Assembly (NCBI RefSeq): GCF_963583255.1 | Contig: NC_084803.1 | Span: 5,328,121-5,392,120 of the forward strand | From: Pyrus communis | Taxonomy: Eukaryota; Streptophyta; Magnoliopsida; Rosales; Rosaceae | Direction of reading: 5' to 3' | Length of the DNA stretch: 64,000 nt | Shown: in pieces, positions 23,583 through 36,017 of the stretch | Numbering within the stretch: position 1 is the first letter of the stretch | How the letters are laid out: each line of letters opens with the position of its first letter | Position numbers and translations under genes: made by a program | The notes under the pieces: generated by a model | The model's database searches: none | The model's input: the letters and a program-made list of their open reading frames with translations, nothing else | Told to the model about the DNA's origin: nothing

Positions 23583-24911
23583 GCTCTGCAAATCCGCAGA
23601 ATCTTCGGTCAATGCGAGAGGTTTGAATATTGCGAAAACAAAAATATCGCAATATGAAATGTGGGTTTTTGCGAATCTTGGCTATCGATTCGTGACTTTG
23701 ACTGCGGGTAAATGGGTATGGGTCCGCACCGCGAACTGGAGCTGCCATTGCTGACGGGGTTGGTGGTTAACGAGAAGCTTCGGTTCTGGATGGAAGCTAG
23801 CGACTTTGACAGTTTGACAGTTAATTCTCCTGCACGTGTTATATCTTTTGAAAAACTTACTCTATTTATTTTGTATTATTTTATCTATTTTTGTTTTCGT
23901 TTTAGAGTTATTTTTAGATAAATATCTTTAATATTATTAATTTTTACTGAATAAACAAATATTTTAACACATTTTAATAAAAAAAAATAACTAAAATGAC
24001 TAATATTGCAAACTTTGTAAACACACTAAATAAAATAAAAAAATTGTTATCGATACTTTAAAAATCTCATTTTGCACTCCAAATTTATATAATTAGAAAG
24101 AAAAATACACTTATGAGGAGTATAAAATAAAATTTTTGAAGTGTTAATAACAGTTCCCATAAAAAATTTCAAGTATAAACACTATGACCAAAAAGTTTTA
24201 ACCCTTCGTTTTCTTGCATCTTAATTGGCAATTGCCATGATTCTTTAGAACGATTTTAGATTAATTATGCAATAAAAACTTAATAAAAACATTTTTTTTT
24301 TGCTCACTTAACGATAGGACATAAATCATGGTGCTTTGGTTTGTACCTTCGAGAGAGAATATTTTGTCTATGTATAATTTTAATAATGTTACCGATTCAT
24401 TTAAATGTTTGTCATATGACGTTACTGATTACATGAGAGTATCTCTCATTTAAAAGTAATTTTTGTATAAGTTCGTTGGATGTGCCATTTTTTCATGAGT
24501 GAGAGTGATGAGATATGTATTAGCTCGATTTTATGTGTGTAGCAGTACAAATATGTGGTTGGTTTGTCTGTCATATTTCATTTTGATTAATTAGATGAAA
24601 GAAAATGGAATTGATGGTTTTGACTTGAAATTGGTATTATAAATAATACCAACCATTTTCCTTAATTGGGGCCTCGGGTCTCACAAGTACCCGGGCTTTC
24701 TTGTCGTCCTTGATCCAAAAGCCCAGCAAGCGAGGAAGCCCAAGAAAACAAACAAGTGCAGAAAAAAAACAGGGTTCACCCAAACGTTTAAGGAGATGAA
24801 GAATCGGTGGTGGAGGTTGGGGAATTTGAAACTTGTCATCGAAACAAAACTCCATGAAGATTTTTTGTATGGACTCAATTGCTCCGCTGCCCCTTTCGGT
24901 GCTGAAGGACA
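23583..24911. other. Divergent promoter region between lipase and sigma-factor genes, with G-box
   Basis: The lipase (minus) and sigma-factor (plus) genes start head to head 1.33 kb apart. A perfect palindromic G-box core CACGTG lies at 23833-23838, about 250 bp upstream of the lipase ATG. bZIP and bHLH/PIF factors bind such sites, often in light- and ABA-responsive genes. The middle is AT-rich with no gene. Open frames at 23313-23921 are shadows of lipase exon 1 or its leader; those at 24637-25103 overlap the sigma-factor leader and first exon. Confidence 0.5.
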
Positions 24912-27897
24912 ATGGGTTTTGGTTTTAGGCTCAACCTCCTCAAGTCTGGCTTTCCACTTCATCACTCTCACTGGCAAGCTGCTGGTTCTCCTTCCAAGCT
25001 CTCTTTTACTTCTGGTGAGTTTGTTTTGATTGGCTTTTTTCCCCAGTTGATTTCCTGCTTCTGCTTCGGAAAAAAGAATGTTTCTTTTGCTTTTAACTTT
25101 CATGTTTGGGTTGGGTTTTTGTTTGAACTACTATCCTGCATTGCATATTTGCATATGCTTTTTGTAATCTGATACACATTGAATTTTGTTCTTAAGTAAA
25201 ACCCTAAAAGAATCATGCTGCCAAAGTGAATTTTTGAGATGATCAAAATGCATGTTTAAGAATTGGGACTGGAAGTTTTCAATCAATGGCAGACGGGGTT
25301 AGACGAGTTGGCTAGGGTAGTGTGCCTGTTCCGTTGCACCCAAGTTCAAATCCTCCCCATAAAGTAGAGTAGTTTGGAATAACGTATTGTCAACAAAAAT
25401 AAAAAATTCAATCTTTGCGATGTTGAAGTTCCATCTGCCATAAGTAATGCACATTGATATTTGCTGTCAATTTTTGTTATATTTATGATATTCGATATAA
25501 AATGATGATACAGTTAGAGGCAGGGAGGGCTCTTTCAACTCGGCAAGGCTGTTATTCCTGTCCATTATTTCTGAGGAAGGCGGGATTTCCGGTAAAGATA
25601 CTCTGAAGGTGTACTCTTGTTCATCTGCTTCACCGCAGATCTTAGAGGATGGCGTCTCTGAAATGGAACAGGTGAATGTTTGCCCTTATTGAATTGTTGC
25701 TTAAAAGCGTCACAATTTTATTCGCACTACGTTTTCTTTGTTTTTTTAGTTCATGAAAACCTTAACATGACTTTTTTCCTCTCAGATAAGCTTTAGGAGT
25801 AGTTCGTCCAACACGACTGGGAATAACCAGATGCCTGTTGCAGACGGAAACTTTAGACCTGTTAATGCCTTAGAATCTTGCAGTGCAGCTCATTTTAGTT
25901 TGTTACTGAAAAATCTTGATGCTCTGGAGGAGACTTTTGCTAATTCAGATGTGTTAAAGTTGGAAAAAGAGATACTTTTACAATTAGGAAGGCTTGGAGC
26001 TCTACAGTTATTTGATGCCTGTCTGTCAAGAACTCTTACATCCTCAAGCTTTTTTGATTTGTCTGACATACCTACTGTACAGATTGAAGGGCATAAGATG
26101 GATAAGAAAGTAGATAACGATAGAGGCAAGATTATTGTACGTTCTGGGAAAAAGAAGGAAAGAAGATCAAGAAAAAGAGCATTAGATAATGTCAGAGTTT
26201 CTTCTGACTCATTGCCTCCTAAATCAACTTGGGAAGGTTCCAAACATCCTACAGCTTCATCAGCGAAAAGAGCATCAAAGTATCGAAAGTGTAGACTTAC
26301 AATAGCTAAAAATGAGGGAGAAATGTCAACCGGGGTTAAGGTTGCACTTATCTTCAAATATATAGATTAACACGAAACTTTGATTCCTTCCTTGAAGGAT
26401 GTCTTTACCAGCTATACTTTTGTTTCATAACAGGTGATCGCCAATTTGGAGAGAATTAAAGCAACTTTGGAAAAGGAAACTGGCACAGTAGCTACCTTAA
26501 GTTGTTGGGCGGAAGCAGCAGGAGTTCGCGAGAAGGTGCTGTTACAAAAATTGCATTTTGGTTGGTACTGCCAGGATGAGCTTATAAGGAGCACTCGTTC
26601 TTTAGTTCTATACCTTGCTAGAAGCTATAGAGGGCTAGGAGTAGCCATGGATGATTTACTGCAGGTTTGTGAAATCTAAGTAAACTTTTTGTGATATAAT
26701 TTAGATGCGATTATGTTCGAGACAGTTCGTTGTTGATCACTGAAAACCAGTTTTCATCAGATGTCAAAACTCAGCGCATAAATTCTAATTTTTTTTCTTG
26801 ACACTCTTACTACTATGCTTATTTACTCTCAATTTATTAGTCTATCTCTTGAGTTACCCCTATTTCACAGGCTGGAAACCAGGGTCTCCTGCAAGGTGCA
26901 GAAAGGTATGATCACTCGAGGGGTTACCGATTCTCAACCTATGTCCGATACTGGATAAAGAAATCAATGTCAAGATTGGTGGCACGGCATGCTAGGGAAA
27001 TCCAAATTCCTGTATGTTCCTCCCTTCTTTGAAAAACTCAATACAATATTGTCTCGGTGAGTGACGGTGTTTACTCCTTGAGTTGTTTTTGTTTTAGTTC
27101 ACGCTAAGCAAGGCAATAAATCAGATACAGAAAGCTTGCAAAGCCACTTACAACAGCCACATGAGATACCCAGACGATGATGAAATCGCAAAGATTACAG
27201 GTCTTTCGTTGGTGAGAATCAGATCAGCTAGCACATGTCTGAGAGTTGTGGGTTCGGTAAATGACAAGATGTGGGACAACTCTCCTGGGACTTTTATGGT
27301 AATGATCTAACTAATCCTTTCCATCTCTCTCTTTCCTTCCCATTTTAAACTCACATTTCTTTTTTTCTAAGACTTAGTTGGGCGAATAGTAATTGAAAGA
27401 GCGAAATGAAGATCATTGTCGTTAGACTCATGTTGTAGTTTGTACACTTCAGTTATCTTATTCCTTACATGTCAGCGACCGAAGCTTCTATAGTTTGGGA
27501 AGCTAACCTTGTAAAATATGCAAAATCCTGCGGACCTGCAATAAATTGGAAGATTTTGTTGAAAGTAGTGGGGTTATTTTGTAACTATAAAACCTGTTCT
27601 GTGTTAATGATTCAGGAATTTACACCGGACACATCAATAAAAAGCCCTGAAGAAACTGTCACGAGACAGCACATGAAAAAAGACATCCATGATCTGCTGA
27701 AATGCTTGGCCTCGAAGGAGAGGCAAGTGTTGGTGCTGCGATATGGGTTAAACAACTACGACCCCAAGTCACTTGAGGAGATTGGAAAGCTTTTCGATGT
27801 GAGCAAGGAGTGGATACGGAAGATAGAAAAGAAAGCTCTCACAAAGCTAAAGGACGATGAAACACACAGAAGTTTAAGCCATTACTTGAAAAACTAG
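24912..27897 (+). CDS. SIGC: Plastid RNA polymerase sigma factor, SIG3/SigC type
   Basis: Seven exons (24912-25014, 25514-25671, 25786-26340, 26434-26664, 26871-27011, 27098-27298, 27616-27897) give 556 residues. The N-terminus ([20 protein letters not shown]) is Ser-rich and suits a transit peptide. A long variable region with a basic stretch ([11 protein letters not shown]) precedes the conserved sigma-70 core. Region 2 includes [40 protein letters not shown] and [16 protein letters not shown]; the -10-melting aromatics are present. Region 3 follows ([19 protein letters not shown]). Region 4 carries [10 protein letters not shown] and a helix-turn-helix, [20 protein letters not shown]. These factors direct the bacterial-type plastid polymerase (PEP) to promoters; SIG3 is linked to psbN in Arabidopsis. 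Assignment to SIG3 rather than another sigma is from remembered sequence. Intron 1 holds a SINE-like insertion. Confidence 0.88.
25291..25408 (+). mobile_element. tRNA-derived SINE in intron 1 of the sigma-factor gene
   Basis: GGGGTTAGACGAGTTGGCTA, starting near 25295, gives an A-box-like GTTGGCTAGGGTAG. At 25343-25353 AGTTCAAATCC is a good B box, at tRNA-like spacing. The piece ends in a short A-rich tail (CAACAAAAATAAAAAA) at about 25391-25406. It lies in an intron and is in the sense orientation. Target duplications were not resolved. Confidence 0.55.
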
Positions 27898-30800
27898 TAG
27901 ATTCAGAGTAATACAAAAAAGAGCAAGTCATTCTGAGCTTCTCTATCAGAAGTAGTAGGCCGGGAGAATTAATCATCATACACTGACAACCATAGCTTCT
28001 TTCTGATAAAGATTAACGTATACACAAAATCATGGGTGACCTTCGGTTTGTTCCCTGCCAAAATTTCAGCTCAACTCTACCGTGGGAATTTTTCGGTTCT
28101 CTCATGTAAAGATTGTAACGTTGTATTGTATGCTTAGCATTCTTTCATTTTCGTTGGTGCGATTGTATAGGATAGAGGTGGGCGTATGCTGCTTCTTGCA
28201 TATTTGTCTCCGGTACATATAAATGATATGAACTACTGTTTATACACGAGTCTTGCGGTTAAACTCCGTGAATCAGGCTTACTTGCTGAATGCTAAATTG
28301 ATATTTGTGTGCATCTTCTCCCTCCAGATCTTTTGTGTTTTGTCTCTCAACTATGTCAGCTCACCCTCCACGCAATGAGGCTTACGTAGCCGTTTGAAGG
28401 CCGTGATTACAAAGTAGCTTGATTTTTTGGATAAGGATGTTGTGTGCCATGGAAACTACAAAGCTTGGACTTGTTTACCTCATACCTTCAACTCCCATGA
28501 CCGGTTTTCTGTCACTTAAATATGAAAACAGTGCTTAACACACGCAGAAAATCAGGTTCTCAAAAAACATAAACGCATAATTTTAGAGTACACCAACGTA
28601 TGGCAGAATTTAATGGGCGGCGTACATTGTTGTATAATAGGATGACTCGTTAAGATATTTTTCTTGCAAAGCCCATCCTTAGAGATGTCCCTTTTCCCTC
28701 TTTGATATTTTCTCTACACCACTCGCTTCAGGAGATGCCACTCTTCTCTCTTTTTGGTATATACCTTTTGGAGGAGGATTCTCCTCACTACCACCACTAA
28801 CTCTATCACTCACTTATCATAAAAAAAAACTACTAGGATGCAGATATAACACAAAAATGTTTAGTTGTAGAGTTGATTCTGGCAGCTAAAGAAGAAGAAT
28901 TTCCTCCTCCCATACGTCTAATAAATTTGACCTCAAAACCCTATGCATAAATAATTAGCCCTAAAGATCCAATTAAAATGGCACAAAGGGTGGAATGCAC
29001 CCTAAGCACACGATGGGTGTGGGTTGGTCAAGTGCTAAACGAACTGCCTCACTTAAAATTGAAAAAAAAAAAAAATGTTTGCCATTGTGTGTGGTCTTTT
29101 AAGAATTTCACAAAGATCTACATCCGTCATTCTTAGTTGTTCCTCCCTTATGAACGTTATTTCCAACTTCATTGTTGCATGAGACAACCCCTTCCCATTT
29201 TTTTATTTTTATTTTATATTATGAATCTTATGGTTTCTCTGTCGAGCACCTGATTTGTGGAAAGGTTAAGATCCGTAACTAAATTTTCGCAGTTTTGGGT
29301 TAATACTCATTTTTGTATTATGTTGATGCACAAAATCAGCTTGATTTTGGACCAACTAAATCTGATCATAAATCACACATACGAACAAGAACACAACGAT
29401 ATATCATGGTTCACCCCAAGTTGGGGCTACATCCACATTGGTGTAGATTCAATTTCACTATGTAAAATGAAGGTTACATTGTACATGAAAGCTTGTTGCT
29501 AGAGAGGTTAGGGTTTGCCATCTCCTAAAGTGAGGGTGAAAGATCCTTTATAGAACAAGAGTTTTCCTCTTCTCCTACTGTCCTACATACATCATGAGCT
29601 AAGTAGTCAGGTCCAAATATTAAAACCCCATCTATAGTACAACATATAACAATTTACAATTTAAAATTTGCTCACTTTAGTTTAATAAAATTAATTCATT
29701 TAATCGTGCGTATGAATCTTGCTCAACTACGCAAGAAATTAATAATTTTGTTTCGCATATAACTTATGACATATATAATTTATAAGACAATGTTACAAAA
29801 TATTATAGTTCATCGGCTCTAATTAGATTGCAAGTTTTTTATTTTTTTATTTTATCAAAAACTAAGTTTGAAAAAACATAATTTGCCGAATTTTTGTCGT
29901 TCTTCTTTTGCCGAGCCACTCATATGCCTCTCATCCGGCTTTAAAACTCACGCTCAACAATATCATATAACTTCAAACTTCACTACCGACTATGTTTTTG
30001 GCGGAGAGGGGACGTTACTTGCACAAATAATAAACTCACAAACCACCAAAATTTACAACTTTAGTGATTAATCCATTCATTTGTCAACAAATACTCCAAA
30101 AAACAAATTATTATAAAAGGAAATAAATTAGTTAGAAAATCCCACTCCTCCCAACTAACCACGCGAAGCCCCGCAACCAAACACGCCCTTAAGTCTGTGC
30201 GAGTGAGTAAGCGTTCATTCAATTGGCTTTCACCCCAGCTGACACGCGTCCTTCTTTTAAATCATCAGGAAGCTACCTAACCCATTCTGTTAAGAAAACG
30301 ACTTCCTCACCTGCCTCACCCCTTGACGACGTCACAAACCAATCAATTCCCTGTTTCCCTTTGAAAAATAAGTCAAACTTCGGTGTAGCTGCCGCTCTGG
30401 CACAGCGTCTTTGCGTCGGTCACGTAGCTCGCTCCCCCGCGGGTAAGCAGCCAACCTTTTTAACTGCCAAAATTCTTGCCTGCGGACCGCCACTAGGCAG
30501 GCGCCGTCGTTTTCCCGCTTACTCGTTTTCTATCTCCGTTTTCCCGGAGAGTGTGTTTAACGTTCTCTCTAGCAGCGTGAGATCCATCTGACCGTGTGAT
30601 CACCTGCGCTCAACCCTACGAAACGTTAAGCGCGAACACCAATGCTAGTAAGTCGGTCACAAAAGACTCGCACACGATAACCAATAGTTGCCTTCCACGA
30701 ACAAGATTTATGTGGAACCTGATGCAGGTTATCATTTCCTCGAACCTCCTCAACCTTCCCAAAAATCAATGAGGTTCCTGTTCCCCACCCTGTCCCCTCG

Positions 30801-30992
30801 TTCTTTCTCAGTTACAGAAGCGATTGCTAGGGTTGCCAGTGGGATTTCTTCAGGCCAATTCGCACACCAAAACGCAAAAATTCACACGCTGAATTCTGCG
30901 TTTTAGTGCATTCGAAAATTCCCTAAATTCCAGTTCGCTTCCCAGAAATTTCCCAATTCAATCTCATGAGTAATGACTCTCGCCACCACTGA
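27898..30992. other. Intergenic region, 3.1 kb
   Basis: This runs from the 3' end of the sigma-factor gene to the promoter of the glycine-rich membrane-protein gene. It holds a probable solo LTR at 29316-29649 (separate entry). The GC-richer last 800 bp (30180-30990) are probably promoter and leader of the next gene; open frames at 30223-30591 and 30688-30906 lack family features and end before its ATG. I see nothing else. Confidence 0.5.
29316..29649 (+). mobile_element. Probable small solo LTR (about 324 bp)
   Basis: The segment begins TGTTGATGCACAAAATC at 29321 and ends GTACAACA at 29644, again TGTTG...CAACA. The flanks are TATTA (29316-29320) and TATAA (29645-29649), a 5-bp duplication with one mismatch. 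Inside is CATGGTTCACCCCAAGTTGG followed by GGGCTACATCCAC, a word of the same kind as in the LTR at 19593-20312. The mismatch suggests an older insertion. A TRIM-type source is possible. Confidence 0.5.
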
Positions 30993-33900
30993 ATGGCTCG
31001 CCTCCGCCGTCCCACTCTCCTCATCGCATTCCTCTCCGCCCTGATAGCCTTAACTGCAAACCCTAGCCACCTCCTCCTCGCTTCCGTAGACGATGAGTTT
31101 ACGATAACCGATTCCTCCGCCTCCGATTCCGATTCCTATCTCTTCCACCAAGACTACTCGCCGCCGGCTCCGCCACCTCCGCCGCCGCTCCCGCCGTCGG
31201 TATCGTGCATCGATGACCTCGGCGGCGTCGGCTCTCTGGATGCCACGTGTCAGATAGTCTCCGATTCGAACCTCACCAGCGATGTGTACATAACAGGGAA
31301 GGGCAGCTTTTATATCTTGCCCGGAGTGAGATTCGGCTGCACGATTCCTGGCTGCGCGATAATTATTAACATTACTGGCAACTTTAGTTTAGGCAGCAAC
31401 GCGTCGCTTTTGGCTGGGGCTTTCGAGCTCACGGCGCACAATGCCAGCTTTCTCGAGGGCTCGGTGCTGAACACGACGGCGTTGGCGGGAAAGCCGCCGC
31501 CTCAGACGAGTGGGACTCCGCAGGGGATAGATGGGGCGGGAGGGGGACATGGAGGGCGGGGGGCGTCTTGTTTGGTGGACAAGAGGAAGCTTCCCGAGGA
31601 CGTGTGGGGAGGGGATGCGTACTCGTGGTCATCACTGCAGAGGCCGGCTAGTTTTGGGAGCCGAGGCGGTTCGACCAGTAGGGAGGTAGATTATGGAGGT
31701 TTAGGGGGAGGGAGGGTGAGACTGCAAGTGAAGGAATTTCTGGTGGTGGAGGGGAGGGTTTTGGCTGAAGGAGGTGGCGGAGGGAATAGAGGTGGCGGTG
31801 GTTCTGGTGGCAGCATCTTCATTGAGGCTTATAAAATGTAATGTTCATCATCAATTCTCCTACATTTAAATTCTGTATTGGTTGTTTCTGTTAAATGAGC
31901 ATGTTATGTTTTTATTCATATGTTGATGAGAATTGTAGGAGAGAGTAGATATAAGATTACTGTGGTTAAGACGAGTTTGAATTTATTTGTTCATATTAAG
32001 AATGTTACGGAAATGCAAGGGAACATAAAAGTTATGTACCATATACTTCGATACCTAACGTGATTATATCCTTGGTTTGGTTGAGTTTTTAGTTCGTTGA
32101 GGCAAGACAAATAGAGTGGAACATTGAAAGAACTGACAGAACATAAATTTTGATCGGTTGGAGTAAAATTTTACAATGCTACGTTGGGTTCGCCCAGATT
32201 TTGCTTATAGATGTCCGGGCAGATATATGTGCGTGTTTCAGTCACACATTGGTTGTACTTTTGATTCTTGACATGCATTCTAAAACTCTTGTTTAGTCTA
32301 CATCCACGTCCTTGTCTTTTGGAATGGAGTTTTTGTGGATAAGTAAAGTGATGGAGAATGTGCTTGATCTTAAATTTTAGTTATATGTTTGAATTTGTGT
32401 TTTGATTGTTGTTTTCTACGCCGGTGACAAAAAAATGCTAGAAAAGTAACAACTGGGGTGCATGGTTTGTGAAACAAAACATGAACAATATATATTATTC
32501 AGGTGTGCTTCTTATGTGTGCATAGGTGCTTGTAAATGTGCCACCATGTTTCATCTCATTGTTCTCATGCCCCAAGTCCATGTGACTCTTGGTGTGATTG
32601 TGCTTTACATCTGCATCAACTTTTATCACTACAGATATTACTATGTGAATCTTATGCTGGGTGACCTATATGCCTTCTAAAGAATTCTGTTGTTATGAAG
32701 TGCAGGACTGGTAGTGGCAGGATAAGTGCTTGTGGTGGTGATGGTTATGCTGGTGGTGGCGGTGGAAGAGTGTCAGTTGATGTCTATAGCAGGCATGATG
32801 ACCCCCAAATTTGTGTGCATGGTGAGACACCATGTGTTCTATCAGACGATAAATTATTATTTATTGTTATATTAATTTAAGTTATGATAATCTTAAAATG
32901 TAATTGTGTCAGCTTTTATGAAAGCCCTCCGGAAGAAGTTAAAAAAGTTGTTTTGGTGGTGATTACTTCTTGATGTGGAATGAGGGGATGTGACATAATT
33001 ATCTCATTTTCAGGAGGAAATAGCTATGCTTGTCCAGAAAATGCAGGCGGGGCTGGGACTTTATATGATGCAGTTCCTCGAAGCCTTATTGTTAGCAATC
33101 ATAACAAGTCAACAGATACAGAAACACTTCTTTTGGAGTTTCCTTATCAGCCTCTTTGGACAAATGTTTATATTCAGAATAAGGCTAGGGCCACTGTCCC
33201 ATTGCTTTGGAGTCGTGTCCAGGTTTGTAACTTAAAACAACCTAAAATTTTTCTTCCTCCTCATTACAATTCCCAGCTTTGTGTATGGTTTATGTAAAAA
33301 CACTTTCTTGTTGGATAAAGGGTGTTTTCTATTTAATAGCCCTTTCCTTACTTTCATATAGATTTCGATCTGGTTTAAAAGTTCGAGAGAATACAGGTGT
33401 CAATACCATAAAAAATTAAAATTTGAGGAAAAGATTCAGTCATCCATTGTTTCTGCACTGTACAGGTGCAAGGACAGATAAGCCTTTTGAGTGACGGTAT
33501 GTTAAGCTTTGGACTTGAACATTATGCTTCATCAGAATTTGAGTTATTGGCTGAAGAATTGTTGATGAGCGACTCTGTAATCAAGGTAACTTGCAAATTA
33601 GTGGATTTCATTGTTTGCAGTTCCTTGTTATATTAGATGCAATCTTGTTGACATTTTTTTTTCAATTCCTTCAGATAATTTAATTTCACCTTGTACGAAG
33701 CCATATTTTTATTTATATTTTATTTTGAACTTGATATGATGCTATGGTATCCTGATTTTTGAACTTGACGCCTTTTTATTCCCTCCCTTTCTAATTTCAG
33801 GTGTATGGGGCCTTACGCATGACTGTAAAAATGTTCTTGATGTGGAATTCCAAGATACTCATAGATGGTGGGGGGGAAGAAGCTGTTGAGACATCCTCAC

Positions 33901-35946
33901 TCGAGGCTAGCAACTTAGTTGTTCTCAGGGTAAGTTGCTTACTATCTCTTTGCATTTTGTGAAGTATGTCTTCGTTCATGGCAAGTAATCTTTCTTTATA
34001 ATAGGGATCATCTGTGATACACTCTAATGCAAATCTGGGAGTTCATGGACAAGGTTTATTGAACTTGTCAGGACCTGGAGATGGGATTCAAGCACAACGT
34101 CTGGTTCTATCGCTATTCTACAGTATTCATGTGAGTGGTTTTTCTTGATGTCATAGCCTCAATGTCTAATCTTCTGTTTACATGTATGTCGTTGAACTGT
34201 TTATTCTTTTGTTCTAAAATTGATTAGCAGTTCTGGTCGCGCGAGCGCTTATGGATGCTTGTTCCTCTCATACTTTTTCCTTATGTAAATGGACTACGTT
34301 CTTTTTTATCAGTCGGTTGTTTGATCTAATCATGACATTTTATCAAGGGATTTGATAAGCCATCATCTTGGATCATTTATGTGCTGTAGCATGCCAGCAA
34401 ATTCCATTTTCCCCCAATACATAATTATTTATTACTTCTTTTTCTTTATGAAGGTTGGGCCTGGATCTTTTTTGCGTGGTCCTTTAGAGAATGCCACAAC
34501 TGATTCTGTGTAAGTTTGACTTGGGTTATTGTTGTTGAATCTTCTTCCCCAACCCCCAAAAATAAATGGGGAAATTTATATGGTCCTTTAGTCACGAGAT
34601 TTTTCAATTTTCATTTTTCATAGGACACCAAAGCTTTATTGTGAAAACGAAGATTGTCCCTATGAGCTACTTCATCCACCTGAAGATTGCAATGTGAACT
34701 CATCCCTGTCCTTTACTCTTAAGGTGCGTATCATTTGAGCGATGCAGTAATGGGGCTCAGTAGTTAATTTGTGTATTCAAGCTTTACAGTCTCGTTACTT
34801 TTCTTTGTCAGGTATGCCGAGTTGAAGATATCATTATTGAAGGCCTCATAGAAGGATCTGTTGTTCATTTTCACCGGGCAAGGACCATTGCTATCCATTC
34901 TTATGGAGAAATAAGTGCATCAGGAATGGGTAAGATTTTGGGATCCCACCGTCCTATCCAAATTCCAACCCCAGAATACACGATGCAAAGTTTTAATGCT
35001 TGGAAATGATAATCCTTCTTGAATTACATATACATGCAGGTTGTGCTGGTGGTATTGGCAGTGGCAACATGTTAAGCAATGGAATTGGCAGTGGTGGGGG
35101 GCATGGAGGTAAAGGTGGGGCTGCATGTTATAATGGCAGTTGTGTTGAGGGTGGAATCTCATATGGGAATGCGAAGTTGCCTTGTGAACTTGGTAGTGGA
35201 AGTGGATATGACTTTTCAGTTGGCTTAACCGCTGGCGGTGGTATTATCGGTAAGCTTATGTTTGACTTGTATATTTTTACACTCAATTGAGTTAAAGTTA
35301 CCATTTCCAATTCTTTTTCCCATTGTAATACATTGCATTTTCCAAACAGTAATGGGTTCTTTAGAACATCCCTTGTCAAGTTTGTCTGTTGAAGGCTCAA
35401 TGACAGCTGATGGTGAAAGTTTTGAAGGGACTTCTGTGAAGGAAAAGTTTGCCCTTGCTGATAATACAACTGGAGGCCCTGGGGGTGGGTCTGGTGGAAC
35501 TATACTTTTGTTCTTGCAAACACTAGACCTTGGTGAGACTGCCGTTCTTTCAAGTGTTGGGGGATATGGTAGTTCAATTGGTGGTGGTGGAGGTGGTGGT
35601 GGTGGAAGGATTCATTTTCATTGGTCAGATATTCCCACTGGAGATGTGTATCAGCCCATTGCAAGTGTGGACGGAAGCATCCTTGCAGGGTTTGTATTGT
35701 CTAGTTTGCTCTTATTTACTTACGGACTATTATGATTAGGACGCCACTTTAAAACCCTTTTGGAAGGGTATTATTTTGTGATCAACTCTCTGAGGAAGAA
35801 AAAAAGGAAGGGAAAGGAACAAATAATTTATTGGGTTTTAACTATACTGCAGGGGAGGGGTGGGTGGAGACCAGGGTGGTGCTGGAGAAAATGGAACAGT
35901 GACGGGTAAAGCTTGCCCAAAAGGTCTTTATGGGACCTTTTGTGAG

Positions 35947-36017
<71 letters not shown>

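Noticed and set aside
30223..30906. Open frames upstream of the glycine-rich membrane-protein gene
   Set aside because: They end before its ATG, show no family motifs and fall in the likely promoter or leader.
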